The notes beneath the pieces were generated by a model. The model was not told the DNA's origin. It did no database searches and saw only the letters and a program-made list of their open reading frames with translations. Positions 1 to 8,764 of a DNA stretch of 60,814 nucleotides are shown in pieces; position 1 is the stretch's first letter; each line of letters starts with the position of its first letter. Origin of the DNA: Aliiglaciecola lipolytica E3 (GTDB lineage Bacteria > Pseudomonadota > Gammaproteobacteria > Enterobacterales > Alteromonadaceae). The position numbers and the translations under genes are program-made. The stretch covers positions 1 through 60,814 of the forward strand of contig NZ_BAEN01000058.1 in NCBI RefSeq assembly GCF_000314975.1. The letters run 5' to 3'.

Positions 1-18
1 GTTGTCATTTTGGGATTT

Positions 19-126
19 TGTAGCACGGGATTTATCCCGTGGAGGGTATCGTGGTCCTCAGGGGTAAAGCCCCTGCTACAGGTGATGTTATTCGGGGTTT
101 TGTAGCACGGGATTTATCCCGTGGAG
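19..126. repeat. REP elements (GTAG-headed palindromes), left-edge cluster
   Basis: Two direct copies of a GTAG-headed palindrome (core CACGGGATTTATCCCGTG) lie at 19-44 and 101-126. Between them, at 60-82, is an inverted GGGGTAAAGCCCC palindrome followed by CTACA, the complement of TGTAG. A GTAG tetranucleotide 5' of a short imperfect hairpin is the known signature of REPs mobilised by RAYT enzymes. The second copy overlaps the 3' end of the RND permease gene and provides its stop codon. The same subfamily makes up the array at 45.2-45.7 kb. Confidence 0.85.
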
Positions 127-3100
127 TGTTCTACTTCTGCTCTGAACAACCGTGTTTTTAGCCATCTAAAAGGCACTCTTATATCTTCTAAAATAAGATA
201 CATACAAGGAATCAATATTAAGGTTACTACGGTGGCATACAAAACCGCGTAGCCAAGAGCAATCGCCATGGGTATGACAGAGCGTGCCTGAGTACTGGTT
301 TCAAACATGATCGGCAAAACACCTACAAATGTCGTAATAGAAGTTAGGGTGATAGCTCTGAATCGAGCACAACCTGCATCTAAAACAGCTTGTTTTAGAT
401 GGATACCTTCTTTGCGTCGGGAGTTAATAAAGTCTGTCATTAACAATGAGTCATTGATTACCACACCTGCGGCTGCGATTAACCCAAATGTAGACATAGT
501 GCTCAAGTCGACCCCATATATAAAGTGGCCCCAAATTGCACCTGTAAAGCTAAAGGGGATAACCAGCAATATCATAAATGGTTGCATATAGCTCTTTAGT
601 GGCACAGCGAGCAATATATACATCATGATGAGTCCAGCAATAAAAAACAGGACTTGTTCATTTTGCTGAGCTTGCGTTTCCTCGATCGAGCCACCTAATT
701 GTGTTTTCACTGATGGATAGCTCTTTTGAATCTCTGGAAGTAAGCTTTCAGCAATTCTGCTCACCACTTCATTGGGTTCAACCGCTTCTTCATCAATGTT
801 GCCAAACACGTAAACGCTACGGTATCCGCCTTCTCGTCTAATATAGCTAATTCCGGGTTTCTCGGTTAACTCAACAACGTCTCCAAGCATGACTTCTTTT
901 CCTGCTGGCGTGGTGATCACCGCATATTTTAGCTCGGCAAATCGTTCCCTCGTCAACCTAGGGTAACGCACCATTACGCGTACTTCTTCACCGTCGCGAA
1001 TTACCCGCTGCGCTTCGCCGCCGTAAAAGCTAGCGCCTACTTGTGAGGCTATCGTTGAGAGGTTCAAGCCTAAGTCATATGCCACCGGCAACAAGGTCAT
1101 TTGAATCTCTTTGCCTGCAGGATCTATAGTTGAACTGATATCAAACAAGCCCTTTTCTTGTTGTAAAAGTTCGATAAACTTTCGACCTGCGGCATTTAAC
1201 GTTTCAATGTCAGGCCCAAACAGTAAATAACCAAAATCACCGTCATTTCCCCCTGTCATGGGTTCATCACGAACGGTAAACGATTTCATTCCGGGAATTT
1301 CAGGAATTTCTGCACGCCATCTCCGCGCTAACTCGAAGGTATCGAAGTGTCGTTCTTCTTCAGGCACAAGGGCTATTAAAATCCGTCCTTCAGTGCGGCC
1401 TTGGTTAAATGACAATAAATCCCGAATTAAGCCTGTGCCATACTCCTTGGTCACTTCATTTTCAATTTTATAAATAACCTTTTCGATTAGTTGTAAAGCT
1501 TCAATGGTGGCTGAATCTGATACGGTTTCATTCATTTCGATTTGAATGCTTGGAAAGTCATGGGGTACCTTGGGAGAAGGCACCATGCGTACGAAGTTGC
1601 CTAACACTAAACCAATACTTATCATCAAAAAGGCGATAAACGTACCTAAAACTGCCCAACGGAAACGCGTGCACACTTCTACAAAATTGCGATAGGGGCC
1701 ATTCACAAAACCGAAAAAACGTGTGTTAAATCTATCTCGCCAGCTACCCACTTTGATAGGTTTGAAGTTGGTATGTGCCAGGTGAGCAGGTAAAATCAGT
1801 TTTGATTCGATTAAACTAAAGGCTAAGCAAAATATGGCAACACCGGCGACATTCCACATCATTGTGCCTTGGAAACCACTTCCTTGAGTGAAAGGTAAAA
1901 AGACCGCTATGGTGGTTAATACGCCAAATGTTGCAGGCGTGGCAACACGCTTAGCACCTTTAACCACATTCTCTACGCCACCGCCATATTTTTCGATTTC
2001 AGTATAGGCACTTTCACCTATGACAATGGCGTCATCCACCACAATCCCTAACACCATAATAAAAGCGAACAATGACAATATGTTCACGGTGATACCGAAC
2101 ATACTCATTGATAAAATAGCGCCTAGAAAACACACGGGCAGCCCGATCATAACCCATAGTGCTAATCGAAATCGTAGGAATAAAGTCAACATAAACGCAA
2201 CTAAAATTGAGCCTTGAAATAAGTTGCTTAGCATCATGTTCAGGCGGTCAGTCACGTACATCGTCATATCGATTAGGATCTCTAATCTGATCCCCTCTGG
2301 CATGGTTTTGTTGCGCTCTTCAACATATGCTTTTACCGATTCGGCAACTGGGATCATATTTTGGTCTTTAGTTGCATTTACTGACATGTAAATTGCATTT
2401 TCGCCAGAAAACTTAAAGTAACGCTCTCCTTCGGTGAACCCATCCTCAATTATGGCCACGTCTTCAAGCAGCACTTGTGCGCCATTAGCGCCAATTTTGA
2501 TTGGTATGCGACGGAATTCTTCGCCTTTGTAAAATTGGTTTTCAACCCGCACGGAAATAATGCCGGAGTCGGTACGCAATTGCCCAGCCGAGTAATTGGC
2601 TGAAAAACGCCGAATTGCCATTCGCACATCATCAAGGGTAATGTTGTATTTACGTAATTCGTCGGGTTGGATTTCAACGGCAATTTCGTCATCGGGTGCA
2701 TACAAATCAACCAGAGAAACATTATTCAATTGCAGTAATTCGTCTTCTACTTTCTTCGCCATCGGCTTCAAGTCACCCAGTGGGAAATCACCCACTACTG
2801 CCATTTCGATAACGTCTTGATTAAACTCTTCTTGGTAAACTGTGACTGGCTCCATTCCGGCAGGGAAGGTCGCTATACCATCAACTCGCAGTTTTACTTT
2901 GTCGAGCACATAGGCCAGATCTTCATCGGGATCGATTTCCAGAGTGACACTGCCGCTATTTCTGAATGCTCTGGAGATACTGCGCTTGATTTCAGTCACA
3001 TCTTTAAGCGCTTCATCAATTTTTATCAGAATGCCTTCTTCAATTTCTTGTGGAGAGGCACCGGGATAATTTGCTTGAATGGTGATGTAGTTAATTTCTA

Positions 3101-3242
3101 AACTTGGGAACATCTGTCGAGGTAAAGAGGTATAACTTACAGCTCCCATGACCGCGATAAAAATCATCAGTAAGTTAGCGGCAACAGAATTATTCGCAAA
3201 ATAGGCGATCAAACCAGTTTGTTTGGTTTCATTAGTCATCAT
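114..3242 (-). CDS. RND efflux transporter permease (HAE1/AcrB-like)
   Basis: This 1042-residue protein has the full length and layout of a resistance-nodulation-division pump. It has an N-terminal membrane helix (about 20-40), a large periplasmic loop, a helix bundle (about 340-500), a second periplasmic loop and a C-terminal bundle (about 870-1025). The paired acidic residues in VVDDAIVIGE (about 400-410) match the proton-relay Asp pair of transmembrane helix 4. It would form a trimer in the inner membrane and export small molecules together with the adaptor encoded 7 bp upstream and an outer-membrane channel not seen here. The substrate cannot be told from sequence. The last codons and the TAA stop (residues HSTG) come from a REP palindrome, so the native C-terminus may have been different. 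Confidence 0.93.
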   Translation of the reverse strand: MMTNETKQTGLIAYFANNSVAANLLMIFIAVMGAVSYTSLPRQMFPSLEINYITIQANYPGASPQEIEEGILIKIDEALKDVTEIKRSISRAFRNSGSVTLEIDPDEDLAYVLDKVKLRVDGIATFPAGMEPVTVYQEEFNQDVIEMAVVGDFPLGDLKPMAKKVEDELLQLNNVSLVDLYAPDDEIAVEIQPDELRKYNITLDDVRMAIRRFSANYSAGQLRTDSGIISVRVENQFYKGEEFRRIPIKIGANGAQVLLEDVAIIEDGFTEGERYFKFSGENAIYMSVNATKDQNMIPVAESVKAYVEERNKTMPEGIRLEILIDMTMYVTDRLNMMLSNLFQGSILVAFMLTLFLRFRLALWVMIGLPVCFLGAILSMSMFGITVNILSLFAFIMVLGIVVDDAIVIGESAYTEIEKYGGGVENVVKGAKRVATPATFGVLTTIAVFLPFTQGSGFQGTMMWNVAGVAIFCLAFSLIESKLILPAHLAHTNFKPIKVGSWRDRFNTRFFGFVNGPYRNFVEVCTRFRWAVLGTFIAFLMISIGLVLGNFVRMVPSPKVPHDFPSIQIEMNETVSDSATIEALQLIEKVIYKIENEVTKEYGTGLIRDLLSFNQGRTEGRILIALVPEEERHFDTFELARRWRAEIPEIPGMKSFTVRDEPMTGGNDGDFGYLLFGPDIETLNAAGRKFIELLQQEKGLFDISSTIDPAGKEIQMTLLPVAYDLGLNLSTIASQVGASFYGGEAQRVIRDGEEVRVMVRYPRLTRERFAELKYAVITTPAGKEVMLGDVVELTEKPGISYIRREGGYRSVYVFGNIDEEAVEPNEVVSRIAESLLPEIQKSYPSVKTQLGGSIEETQAQQNEQVLFFIAGLIMMYILLAVPLKSYMQPFMILLVIPFSFTGAIWGHFIYGVDLSTMSTFGLIAAAGVVINDSLLMTDFINSRRKEGIHLKQAVLDAGCARFRAITLTSITTFVGVLPIMFETSTQARSVIPMAIALGYAVLYATVVTLILIPCMYLILEDIRVPFRWLKTRLFRAEVEHSTG

Positions 3243-3249
3243 ATTTAGC

Positions 3250-4416
3250 CTACAGGTTAGTCTGTTGAACGACTAAATCGTCTTCTTTGTGTTCGCTGGA
3301 TAAGCGTACTTCCATATTTTTCTGGGGATATTCAGGAACTGTTGTTACGACACGATCATTTTCTTGAAGACCACTTTTGACGATAAAGAAAGTGCCTTCT
3401 TCACGAATGATTTCAACCGGCTTAGGTTGCAATTTGTTGTATTTGTCTACTACCCAAACCTGCCTATTAGTCACCAAATCTTGCGGCAATCGATACACAT
3501 TTTGCAATGTTTGACCTGAAATATTTACTTCTACGTAGCTACCAAATTTGAGCGCTGGAACTTGGCTTTTTAGGCCATAAGGATCGGTTATGCGCACCAC
3601 TATATGACTCATTCGTGTTGATTGATCAATAACACCCGTGTCACGCGCTATTTTACCAACACGGGAAAAGGTTTTAACCCCTTTATTTATCACGATTGCT
3701 TCTTGGTTTTCTAACCGGGAGGGTAAAAACGCGCTGTCGAAACCTGCGATGGGGAATAAAACTTCGGCATATTCGATACTGTTAAGTCTACCGGCGACCA
3801 TTCCACTGTTAACGAAATCACCAAGACCAATAGAGCGTTCAATTACTAAAGCGTCATAAGGTGCTGTAATGTCGCAATTATTCAGATCTCGTTGGGCGAT
3901 TTTTATTCTAGCCTGAGCTGATTTAACGGAAGCTTGTGCACTTAACAATTGCGGTTTACGTAAATACAAATCACTAACTTGACTAGACGGCAGATTTTTT
4001 GCCTCCCGCTTTGCAACTTCGGCGCGAGCTTGTTCTTCTATTAAGGATGCTTGCGCTTGTGTTAGCTCGGCTTCAGCTTGCAATAGAGCGGCTTCATAAG
4101 CATCTTTTTCGATGCTGAATAGGGTTTCACCTCGTTTTATCAATCCCCCAGCGACAAATTTGGGATTCCAACTAACCACTTCACCGGAAACTTGTGCAGC
4201 TAAATTGGTGCTTTCTAAAGGCGTAACTTCGCCAAAGCTATGAATGAGTACCTGATAATTAATTGATTCGGCGGGAACTATTTTGACCAGCGGTCGCGTA
4301 TCTATTATTTCGTTTTCTGTTTCTTCTTGGCCAGAAGCGCTGATGGTCATCATTGCGCCTATTCCCAAGACAATAATCACTACAAAAAGTAGCGCCTTTA
4401 TCCATGGATTGTTCAT
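3250..4416 (-). CDS. RND efflux periplasmic adaptor (membrane fusion protein)
   Basis: The 388-residue protein has an N-terminal hydrophobic segment (about 8-27) that is a signal anchor. It continues with a biotinyl-lipoyl-like half (about 45-90), an Ala/Gln/Glu-rich alpha-helical hairpin (about 100-170), the second lipoyl half (DITAPYDALV, about 180-190) and beta-barrel and membrane-proximal domains to about 370. This is the HlyD/AcrA adaptor order. It bridges the permease and an outer-membrane channel across the periplasm. It is the first gene of a two-gene minus-strand operon, only 7 bp before the permease start. No regulator gene lies next to the pair, so its control is not evident. Confidence 0.92.
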   Translation of the reverse strand: MNNPWIKALLFVVIIVLGIGAMMTISASGQEETENEIIDTRPLVKIVPAESINYQVLIHSFGEVTPLESTNLAAQVSGEVVSWNPKFVAGGLIKRGETLFSIEKDAYEAALLQAEAELTQAQASLIEEQARAEVAKREAKNLPSSQVSDLYLRKPQLLSAQASVKSAQARIKIAQRDLNNCDITAPYDALVIERSIGLGDFVNSGMVAGRLNSIEYAEVLFPIAGFDSAFLPSRLENQEAIVINKGVKTFSRVGKIARDTGVIDQSTRMSHIVVRITDPYGLKSQVPALKFGSYVEVNISGQTLQNVYRLPQDLVTNRQVWVVDKYNKLQPKPVEIIREEGTFFIVKSGLQENDRVVTTVPEYPQKNMEVRLSSEHKEDDLVVQQTNL

Positions 4417-4776
4417 ACTAACTCACATCTTATTATTATATTTCATTGGTATTTTTTGCGGTTTACAGCGTTTGCTATGCAATACACGAGCATAAATTTG
4501 GCTCACTGATATTCCATTTCTTAGTTGAACCCATTCGAAGGAATAAACACGATAGCCTAAAATACCTACCACATTGTCTAATGTTACCTGTTCTAATTCG
4601 AATAAAGAAGATTTAACATTTTTTAGTTTGTTAAATAAGCAACTTTATTTCCTCAAGTCAGTTAGATAGGTGATATACAAACACATATTTTCGCGATTGA
4701 TTGTTTAAATTGAGATTCATAAAACTGCATATAATAAGTTAGAATCCGGTAAGTGGGTTTTTCTGGGAAAAGTGCA
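4417..4776. other. Intergenic region between divergent RND operon and DsrE-like gene
   Basis: About 360 bp without a convincing gene. It is AT-rich and must hold the divergent promoters. A TATAAT hexamer at 4730-4735 lies about 40 bp before the DsrE-like start and could be its -10 box, but no good -35 was found at standard spacing. No operator palindrome or repeat was recognised. Confidence 0.4.
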
Positions 4777-5310
4777 ATGAAAAAGCAATTTTATACTTTG
4801 GTTTTAATAATGGTCAGTTTGCAATGTTTTGGTAATGATGTATTTAAGTCAGGCCCTGTTATTCAAGAATTTGGCAAGCATGCAAAAGTTCAACTAGACC
4901 AAGAAGTTAGTAGCGATACTGAATTTAAAGTGGTATTTGATGTAAGTAAAATCAGTGGTGAAAAGACCCTCAACAGGCACATTGAAAGCTTAGCTAGATT
5001 TATGAATATGCTGGTGGCAAACGGTGTTGAGCAAGAAAATATACACTTGGCACTTGTCGTTCATGGTAAAGCGGGGAGTGATTTACTTAATCAAAAGGCG
5101 TATCAAGCGCGTTTCGCTACAGATAACCCTAATCACGCTATGCTAAATGCATTATTACAAAACAATGTACAAATCTTTTTATGTGGACAATCAGCGGCAT
5201 ACGACAAAATTGCAAACCAAGATTTAATCGGTGGAGTGCAGATGGCCTTATCCGCGATGACAGCACATGCGCTTTTGAGCCAACAAGGATATAGCCTTAA
5301 TCCATTTTAA
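4777..5310 (+). CDS. DsrE/DsrF-like periplasmic protein
   Basis: The frame is open from a GTG at 4753, but the ATG at 4777 begins a clean signal peptide (MKKQFYTLVLIMVSLQCFG) and is preferred, giving 177 residues. The mature part (KVVFDVS, HIESLARFMNML, LALVVHG, IFLCGQSA) follows the alpha/beta DsrE/F sulfur-relay fold. The single Cys of FLCGQ sits where family members carry their sulfur-accepting Cys. Secreted DsrE-like proteins of this type are common but poorly characterised. A role in periplasmic sulfur or thiol handling is possible but not shown. It stands alone, 84 bp before an unrelated membrane protein. Confidence 0.75.
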   Translation: MKKQFYTLVLIMVSLQCFGNDVFKSGPVIQEFGKHAKVQLDQEVSSDTEFKVVFDVSKISGEKTLNRHIESLARFMNMLVANGVEQENIHLALVVHGKAGSDLLNQKAYQARFATDNPNHAMLNALLQNNVQIFLCGQSAAYDKIANQDLIGGVQMALSAMTAHALLSQQGYSLNPF

Positions 5311-5394
5311 CCCACGTTTTTTGCTGCAAATTAAGGTATATTTGCTGCCCGCGTTATCTCCGATAATTGTTTTTTGATTCGTTAGTGGTTATTT

Positions 5395-6381
5395 GTGACT
5401 CATATTTTTAGCATAAATTACAAGTGGTCTTGGTTTGCAGTTTGTATGTCTGTTTGCCTTATCGTTTTAAATTATTGGAATGGATTGATAGTAAGCCTTA
5501 ACTTCGATTTGCATGAGACACAGGTAAGAGATCTAGGCGCTGCATTTGGTTTACCCATAATTGGCGGATTTACCTATTTTATTTTGCCGCATATTATTGC
5601 TATCGCGCATCAAGAAACACAGAAAAACGCTCTTAGTTGCGGATTAACTTCCGATGAATCTAGCCAAATTACAAAAAGAATCTGTGAAATTCCCATCTTA
5701 ATTTTGGTTTTTAGTTTAGTCGCTGGTTTTTTAGTGACGTTTAGCTATTTGTACACCGAAGGGCTATTTTACGTGGAAGACTTGGGCCCCGAAGCCAATT
5801 TAAGGCGGACTCCTTTGGTGTTACAAGCGTGGTGGATGTGGACAGGCATTTGTTTAAGTATTGCGATTATTTTGCGTAATACGAAAATAATCGATGAATT
5901 TATCGTCAAACACTTAACCATAGAATTGTTTAAAAGCGCGCACGTTTTACCTTTTACTAATGCAATTTTCAGGAATGCATTATTTATTTCAATCGGATTG
6001 TCCTTAGTACCCATTTTATGGATAGGTGGGGAGCCTCAATTCAAAGACTGCATTTTTGCAATCGCTGTACTGTTAATTTTCATTAACTTGACGTTTTACC
6101 CGTTACTCAGAATGAAGCAAATTAAAAGTAGCACTATTGAAAGTGTTCAAGCTGTTAATCATTTTGAGTGGCCATTGCCAAATCCAGCAGTGAGTGACGG
6201 TTTTGAGAAACTAACCATGCAGGATCGTGAGTTGATCTTGAGCGATGCGAAAAGAATGCAAAAACAAACCTCAAAAAATTGGTCTAACGGCTTTCAATTT
6301 CTCACTCGCATCACCATATTAATATCTATTCCATTATTGACCTGGTCCGGTTTTCAATTATTGAATAATTCCCTTATTTAG
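5395..6381 (+). CDS. Multi-pass membrane protein of unknown function
   Basis: I do not recognise this 328-residue protein. It begins at a GTG and shows about seven hydrophobic segments (roughly 13-35, 46-70, 100-120, 145-162, 186-210, 214-236 and 303-323). A polar stretch at about 240-300 with acidic and basic residues is probably cytoplasmic. No catalytic motif or transport signature is visible. It lies alone between a DsrE-like gene and an ATP-grasp gene on the same strand with gaps above 80 bp, so context gives no function. The frame is open without disruption and codon use resembles its neighbours, so it is probably expressed. Confidence 0.7.
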   Translation: MTHIFSINYKWSWFAVCMSVCLIVLNYWNGLIVSLNFDLHETQVRDLGAAFGLPIIGGFTYFILPHIIAIAHQETQKNALSCGLTSDESSQITKRICEIPILILVFSLVAGFLVTFSYLYTEGLFYVEDLGPEANLRRTPLVLQAWWMWTGICLSIAIILRNTKIIDEFIVKHLTIELFKSAHVLPFTNAIFRNALFISIGLSLVPILWIGGEPQFKDCIFAIAVLLIFINLTFYPLLRMKQIKSSTIESVQAVNHFEWPLPNPAVSDGFEKLTMQDRELILSDAKRMQKQTSKNWSNGFQFLTRITILISIPLLTWSGFQLLNNSLI

Positions 6382-6512
6382 ACCGGTCTAGGCCGTCTGG
6401 ATTCCAAAGAGTAAATTAACAAAATATTCACAACTCTGGTTTAGTGTTAAATTGTTCGTTATTCTTAATTTCAAAACTATTTTTACTATAGTGTTATCAG
6501 GAGAATAATCAG

Positions 6513-7385
6513 ATGCGCAAGTTAGCGATTTTATCGACTGACGATTTAGAAGATTTCTTCGTTTATGATCATTTAGCGTACGAGCCTTTATTGAAGCTAG
6601 GTTGGCAGGCCGATGAAGTATCTTGGCATGCAGATAATATTGATTGGAATGACTATGAAGTGGTGGTCATCCGCAGCACTTGGGACTATCAATCTAAAGC
6701 CGATGAATTCGTTGAAGTGTTAGAGAAAATACACAGCAGCACAGCAAAATTAGAAAATAGTCTTGCATTGGTAAAGTGGAACATCAATAAAGATTACTTA
6801 AGAGATCTGAATGACAAAGGCGTCGGAATAGTACCAACAAAATGGTGTTATACCTTTGATTTTGAAGAGATTAAAGGTGCGTTCGAGTATTTTGGCTGCC
6901 GTGAAATTGTTATCAAGCCGCTTGTTAGTGCCAATGCCGATTACACTTATCGCTTAACCTTAGATGCAGTATTGGCTGAGGAGCAAGGACTTTCAGAAGT
7001 TTTTTCGACCCGTGGATATATGATCCAACCCTTTATTAAAAGCGTGGTTAATGAAGGCGAATACTCATTATTTTATTTCAACGGGAAATTTAGTCATTGT
7101 ATTGTCAAAGTGCCAAAACATAATGACTTCAGAGTGCAAGAAGAACATGGTGGTCAACTAAGAAGTGTGGAAGCGGAAGAACCTTTGTTAGAAACGGCCA
7201 ACGAAGTTGTTGCAGCTTTACCAGAGCTACCACTGTATGCACGCATTGACTTGGTTAAATACAAAGATAGATATGTGACCATGGAAGTTGAGTTAATCGA
7301 GCCTTCGTTATATTTCAACATGGATGCAAGCTCAGCTGAGCGTTTTGCTCAGGAGTTCGTAAGTCGATATGGTTTAGGTAAATAA
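6513..7385 (+). CDS. ATP-grasp domain protein (RimK/DcsG-like ligase)
   Basis: This 290-residue protein has an N-terminal Rossmann-like half (KLAILSTDD, then VVIRSTWDYQ at about 50-60) followed by an ATP-grasp fold. Visible motifs are IVIKPLVSANADYTY (about 132-147), which holds the ATP-binding Lys, GYMIQPFI (about 169-176), EYSLFYFNGKFSHCIVK (about 184-200), and a C-terminal LYARIDLV plus MEVELIEPSLYF that supplies metal-binding Glu residues. The family joins a carboxylate to an amine or thiol through an acyl-phosphate. The closest remembered types are glutathione-synthetase-like and DcsG-like ligases. The substrate is unknown. A good AGGAG Shine-Dalgarno at about 6499 fixes the ATG start. 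Confidence 0.78.
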   Translation: MRKLAILSTDDLEDFFVYDHLAYEPLLKLGWQADEVSWHADNIDWNDYEVVVIRSTWDYQSKADEFVEVLEKIHSSTAKLENSLALVKWNINKDYLRDLNDKGVGIVPTKWCYTFDFEEIKGAFEYFGCREIVIKPLVSANADYTYRLTLDAVLAEEQGLSEVFSTRGYMIQPFIKSVVNEGEYSLFYFNGKFSHCIVKVPKHNDFRVQEEHGGQLRSVEAEEPLLETANEVVAALPELPLYARIDLVKYKDRYVTMEVELIEPSLYFNMDASSAERFAQEFVSRYGLGK

Positions 7386-7418
7386 TGTTGAGCTACACGC
7401 TACATTAAGCGACTTGGA

Positions 7419-7868
7419 TTACAGCATCTTACTGTAGGGGCCATTTTGTTTAATCATGCGTGTAGTTATTGACGTATTAAATCTTAAAACACCGGGCAGC
7501 CGCGATAGATCAACTCGCAACAATTCATCAAAATGATTGATGTCTTTGGCTAACACTTCCAGAACATAATCAAATTCGCCGGTAACCGCATGACATGAGC
7601 GCACCGAGACGTGATTTATTATCGATTGTTCAAATTTTTGGTGCTGCTCGATATTTATTACCACGTGCACCAAAGCACGTATATTCAAACCCAACGCCTG
7701 CGGTGAAATGTCTGCGGAAAACCCGGTTATTACATGGTTCTTCTGCAAGGTTTTAACCCGATTCCAGCACGGTGTTTTACTTAACCCAATTGACTCCCCT
7801 AAGGTTGCAAATGAAAGGCGGCCATCCTGTTCAAGTCTGGATATTATTTGTTTATCTTTATCATTCAT
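7419..7868 (-). CDS. Lrp/AsnC family transcriptional regulator
   Basis: The 149-residue protein has the standard two-domain Lrp plan. An N-terminal winged helix-turn-helix (about 5-55, with IISRLEQDGRLSFATLGE and LSKTPCWNRVKTL) is followed by a RAM ligand-binding and oligomerisation domain (about 65-140, with CHAVTGEFDYVLEV). It is transcribed divergently from the tryptophan dioxygenase and kynureninase-like pair, about 140 bp away. This is the usual arrangement for an Lrp-type regulator that senses tryptophan or a pathway intermediate and controls the adjacent catabolic operon. The effector is inferred from context only. Confidence 0.9.
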   Translation of the reverse strand: MNDKDKQIISRLEQDGRLSFATLGESIGLSKTPCWNRVKTLQKNHVITGFSADISPQALGLNIRALVHVVINIEQHQKFEQSIINHVSVRSCHAVTGEFDYVLEVLAKDINHFDELLRVDLSRLPGVLRFNTSITTRMIKQNGPYSKML

Positions 7869-8011
7869 AGATATTGCTAGGGTATCGTTCTTTATTAGGT
7901 TCGGTATTCTTAACTTTGTTCTAAAAAGTGATAAATATCAAGTTTTTGAGGAACAATGTTCATGGGCTAATCAATTAACATGTTGTTCGAATTAACTATT
8001 TGGACAGCAGC

Positions 8012-8764
8012 ATGTACCGACAAAAATATAGCAGTATGTTAGAGAATCCAGAAATCCTTGATTACGGCGCATATTTGCAATGCGATACTTTATTACAATG
8101 TCAAAAGCCATTAAATAAACTGTGCAATTCTGATGAGTTACAATTTCAGATCGTCCATCAGGTAGAAGAGTTGTGGATGAAATTGATGATTTATACGCTA
8201 ATTGATGTGTTGGAATATATGCAGGCTGAGCAAAGTCATCGAGTGATTACGGCCATGAAACGGGTTCATATGTTGCAAAAGATGATGATTGAACAAATGG
8301 ACTTATTAGAAACCATGTCGCCCAAAGAGTACCAACAAATTCGTTTGCAATTGGGTAATGGCAGTGGGCAAGAATCACCGGGGTTTCGCATTCTAGTGAA
8401 GATTCCCACTGATTTGTGGGCTGTTTTTCATAAACAATATGTAGAAATGCGTAACACCAGTATCGAAGCTATTTACGACAGTGAATATCAACATGATGAT
8501 AGTTACGTGATTGCTGAGAGCTTAGTCGAATTCGATGAGTTGTTGCAGAAGTTTCGTTGGCAGCACCTATTCCTGATTCAGCGTTCTATCGGTATTGGTT
8601 CACACTCACTTAAGGGACGTCCAGTGGATATGTTAAAGTCTGGCGCTAAACATCAATTCTTTCCGGAGCTTTGGCAAATTCGCGATCAGATGACTGATGC
8701 ATGGGGACAGTCATATGGTCGAGTTCGAGATTCTATTGTGGAAAAAAAGGCTGTTAGCGAGTGA
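8012..8764 (+). CDS. Tryptophan 2,3-dioxygenase family protein
   Basis: The frame can start at a TTG (8000), but the ATG at 8012, preceded by GGA at 8002, gives MYRQKYSSML and is preferred (250 residues). Family landmarks are IVHQVEELWMKLM (about 45-57), a long helical bundle, LGNGSGQESPGFR and WQHLFLIQRSIGIG, where the His would be the axial haem ligand. The C-terminal substrate loop differs from textbook enzymes: SHSLKGRPVDMLKS replaces the usual GTGGSSGVDYL type. It is therefore a divergent member of the TDO/PrnB superfamily. Opening the indole ring of tryptophan to N-formylkynurenine is the most likely reaction given the kynureninase-like gene that overlaps its stop by 4 bp. A different indole substrate is possible. 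Confidence 0.85.
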   Translation: MYRQKYSSMLENPEILDYGAYLQCDTLLQCQKPLNKLCNSDELQFQIVHQVEELWMKLMIYTLIDVLEYMQAEQSHRVITAMKRVHMLQKMMIEQMDLLETMSPKEYQQIRLQLGNGSGQESPGFRILVKIPTDLWAVFHKQYVEMRNTSIEAIYDSEYQHDDSYVIAESLVEFDELLQKFRWQHLFLIQRSIGIGSHSLKGRPVDMLKSGAKHQFFPELWQIRDQMTDAWGQSYGRVRDSIVEKKAVSE

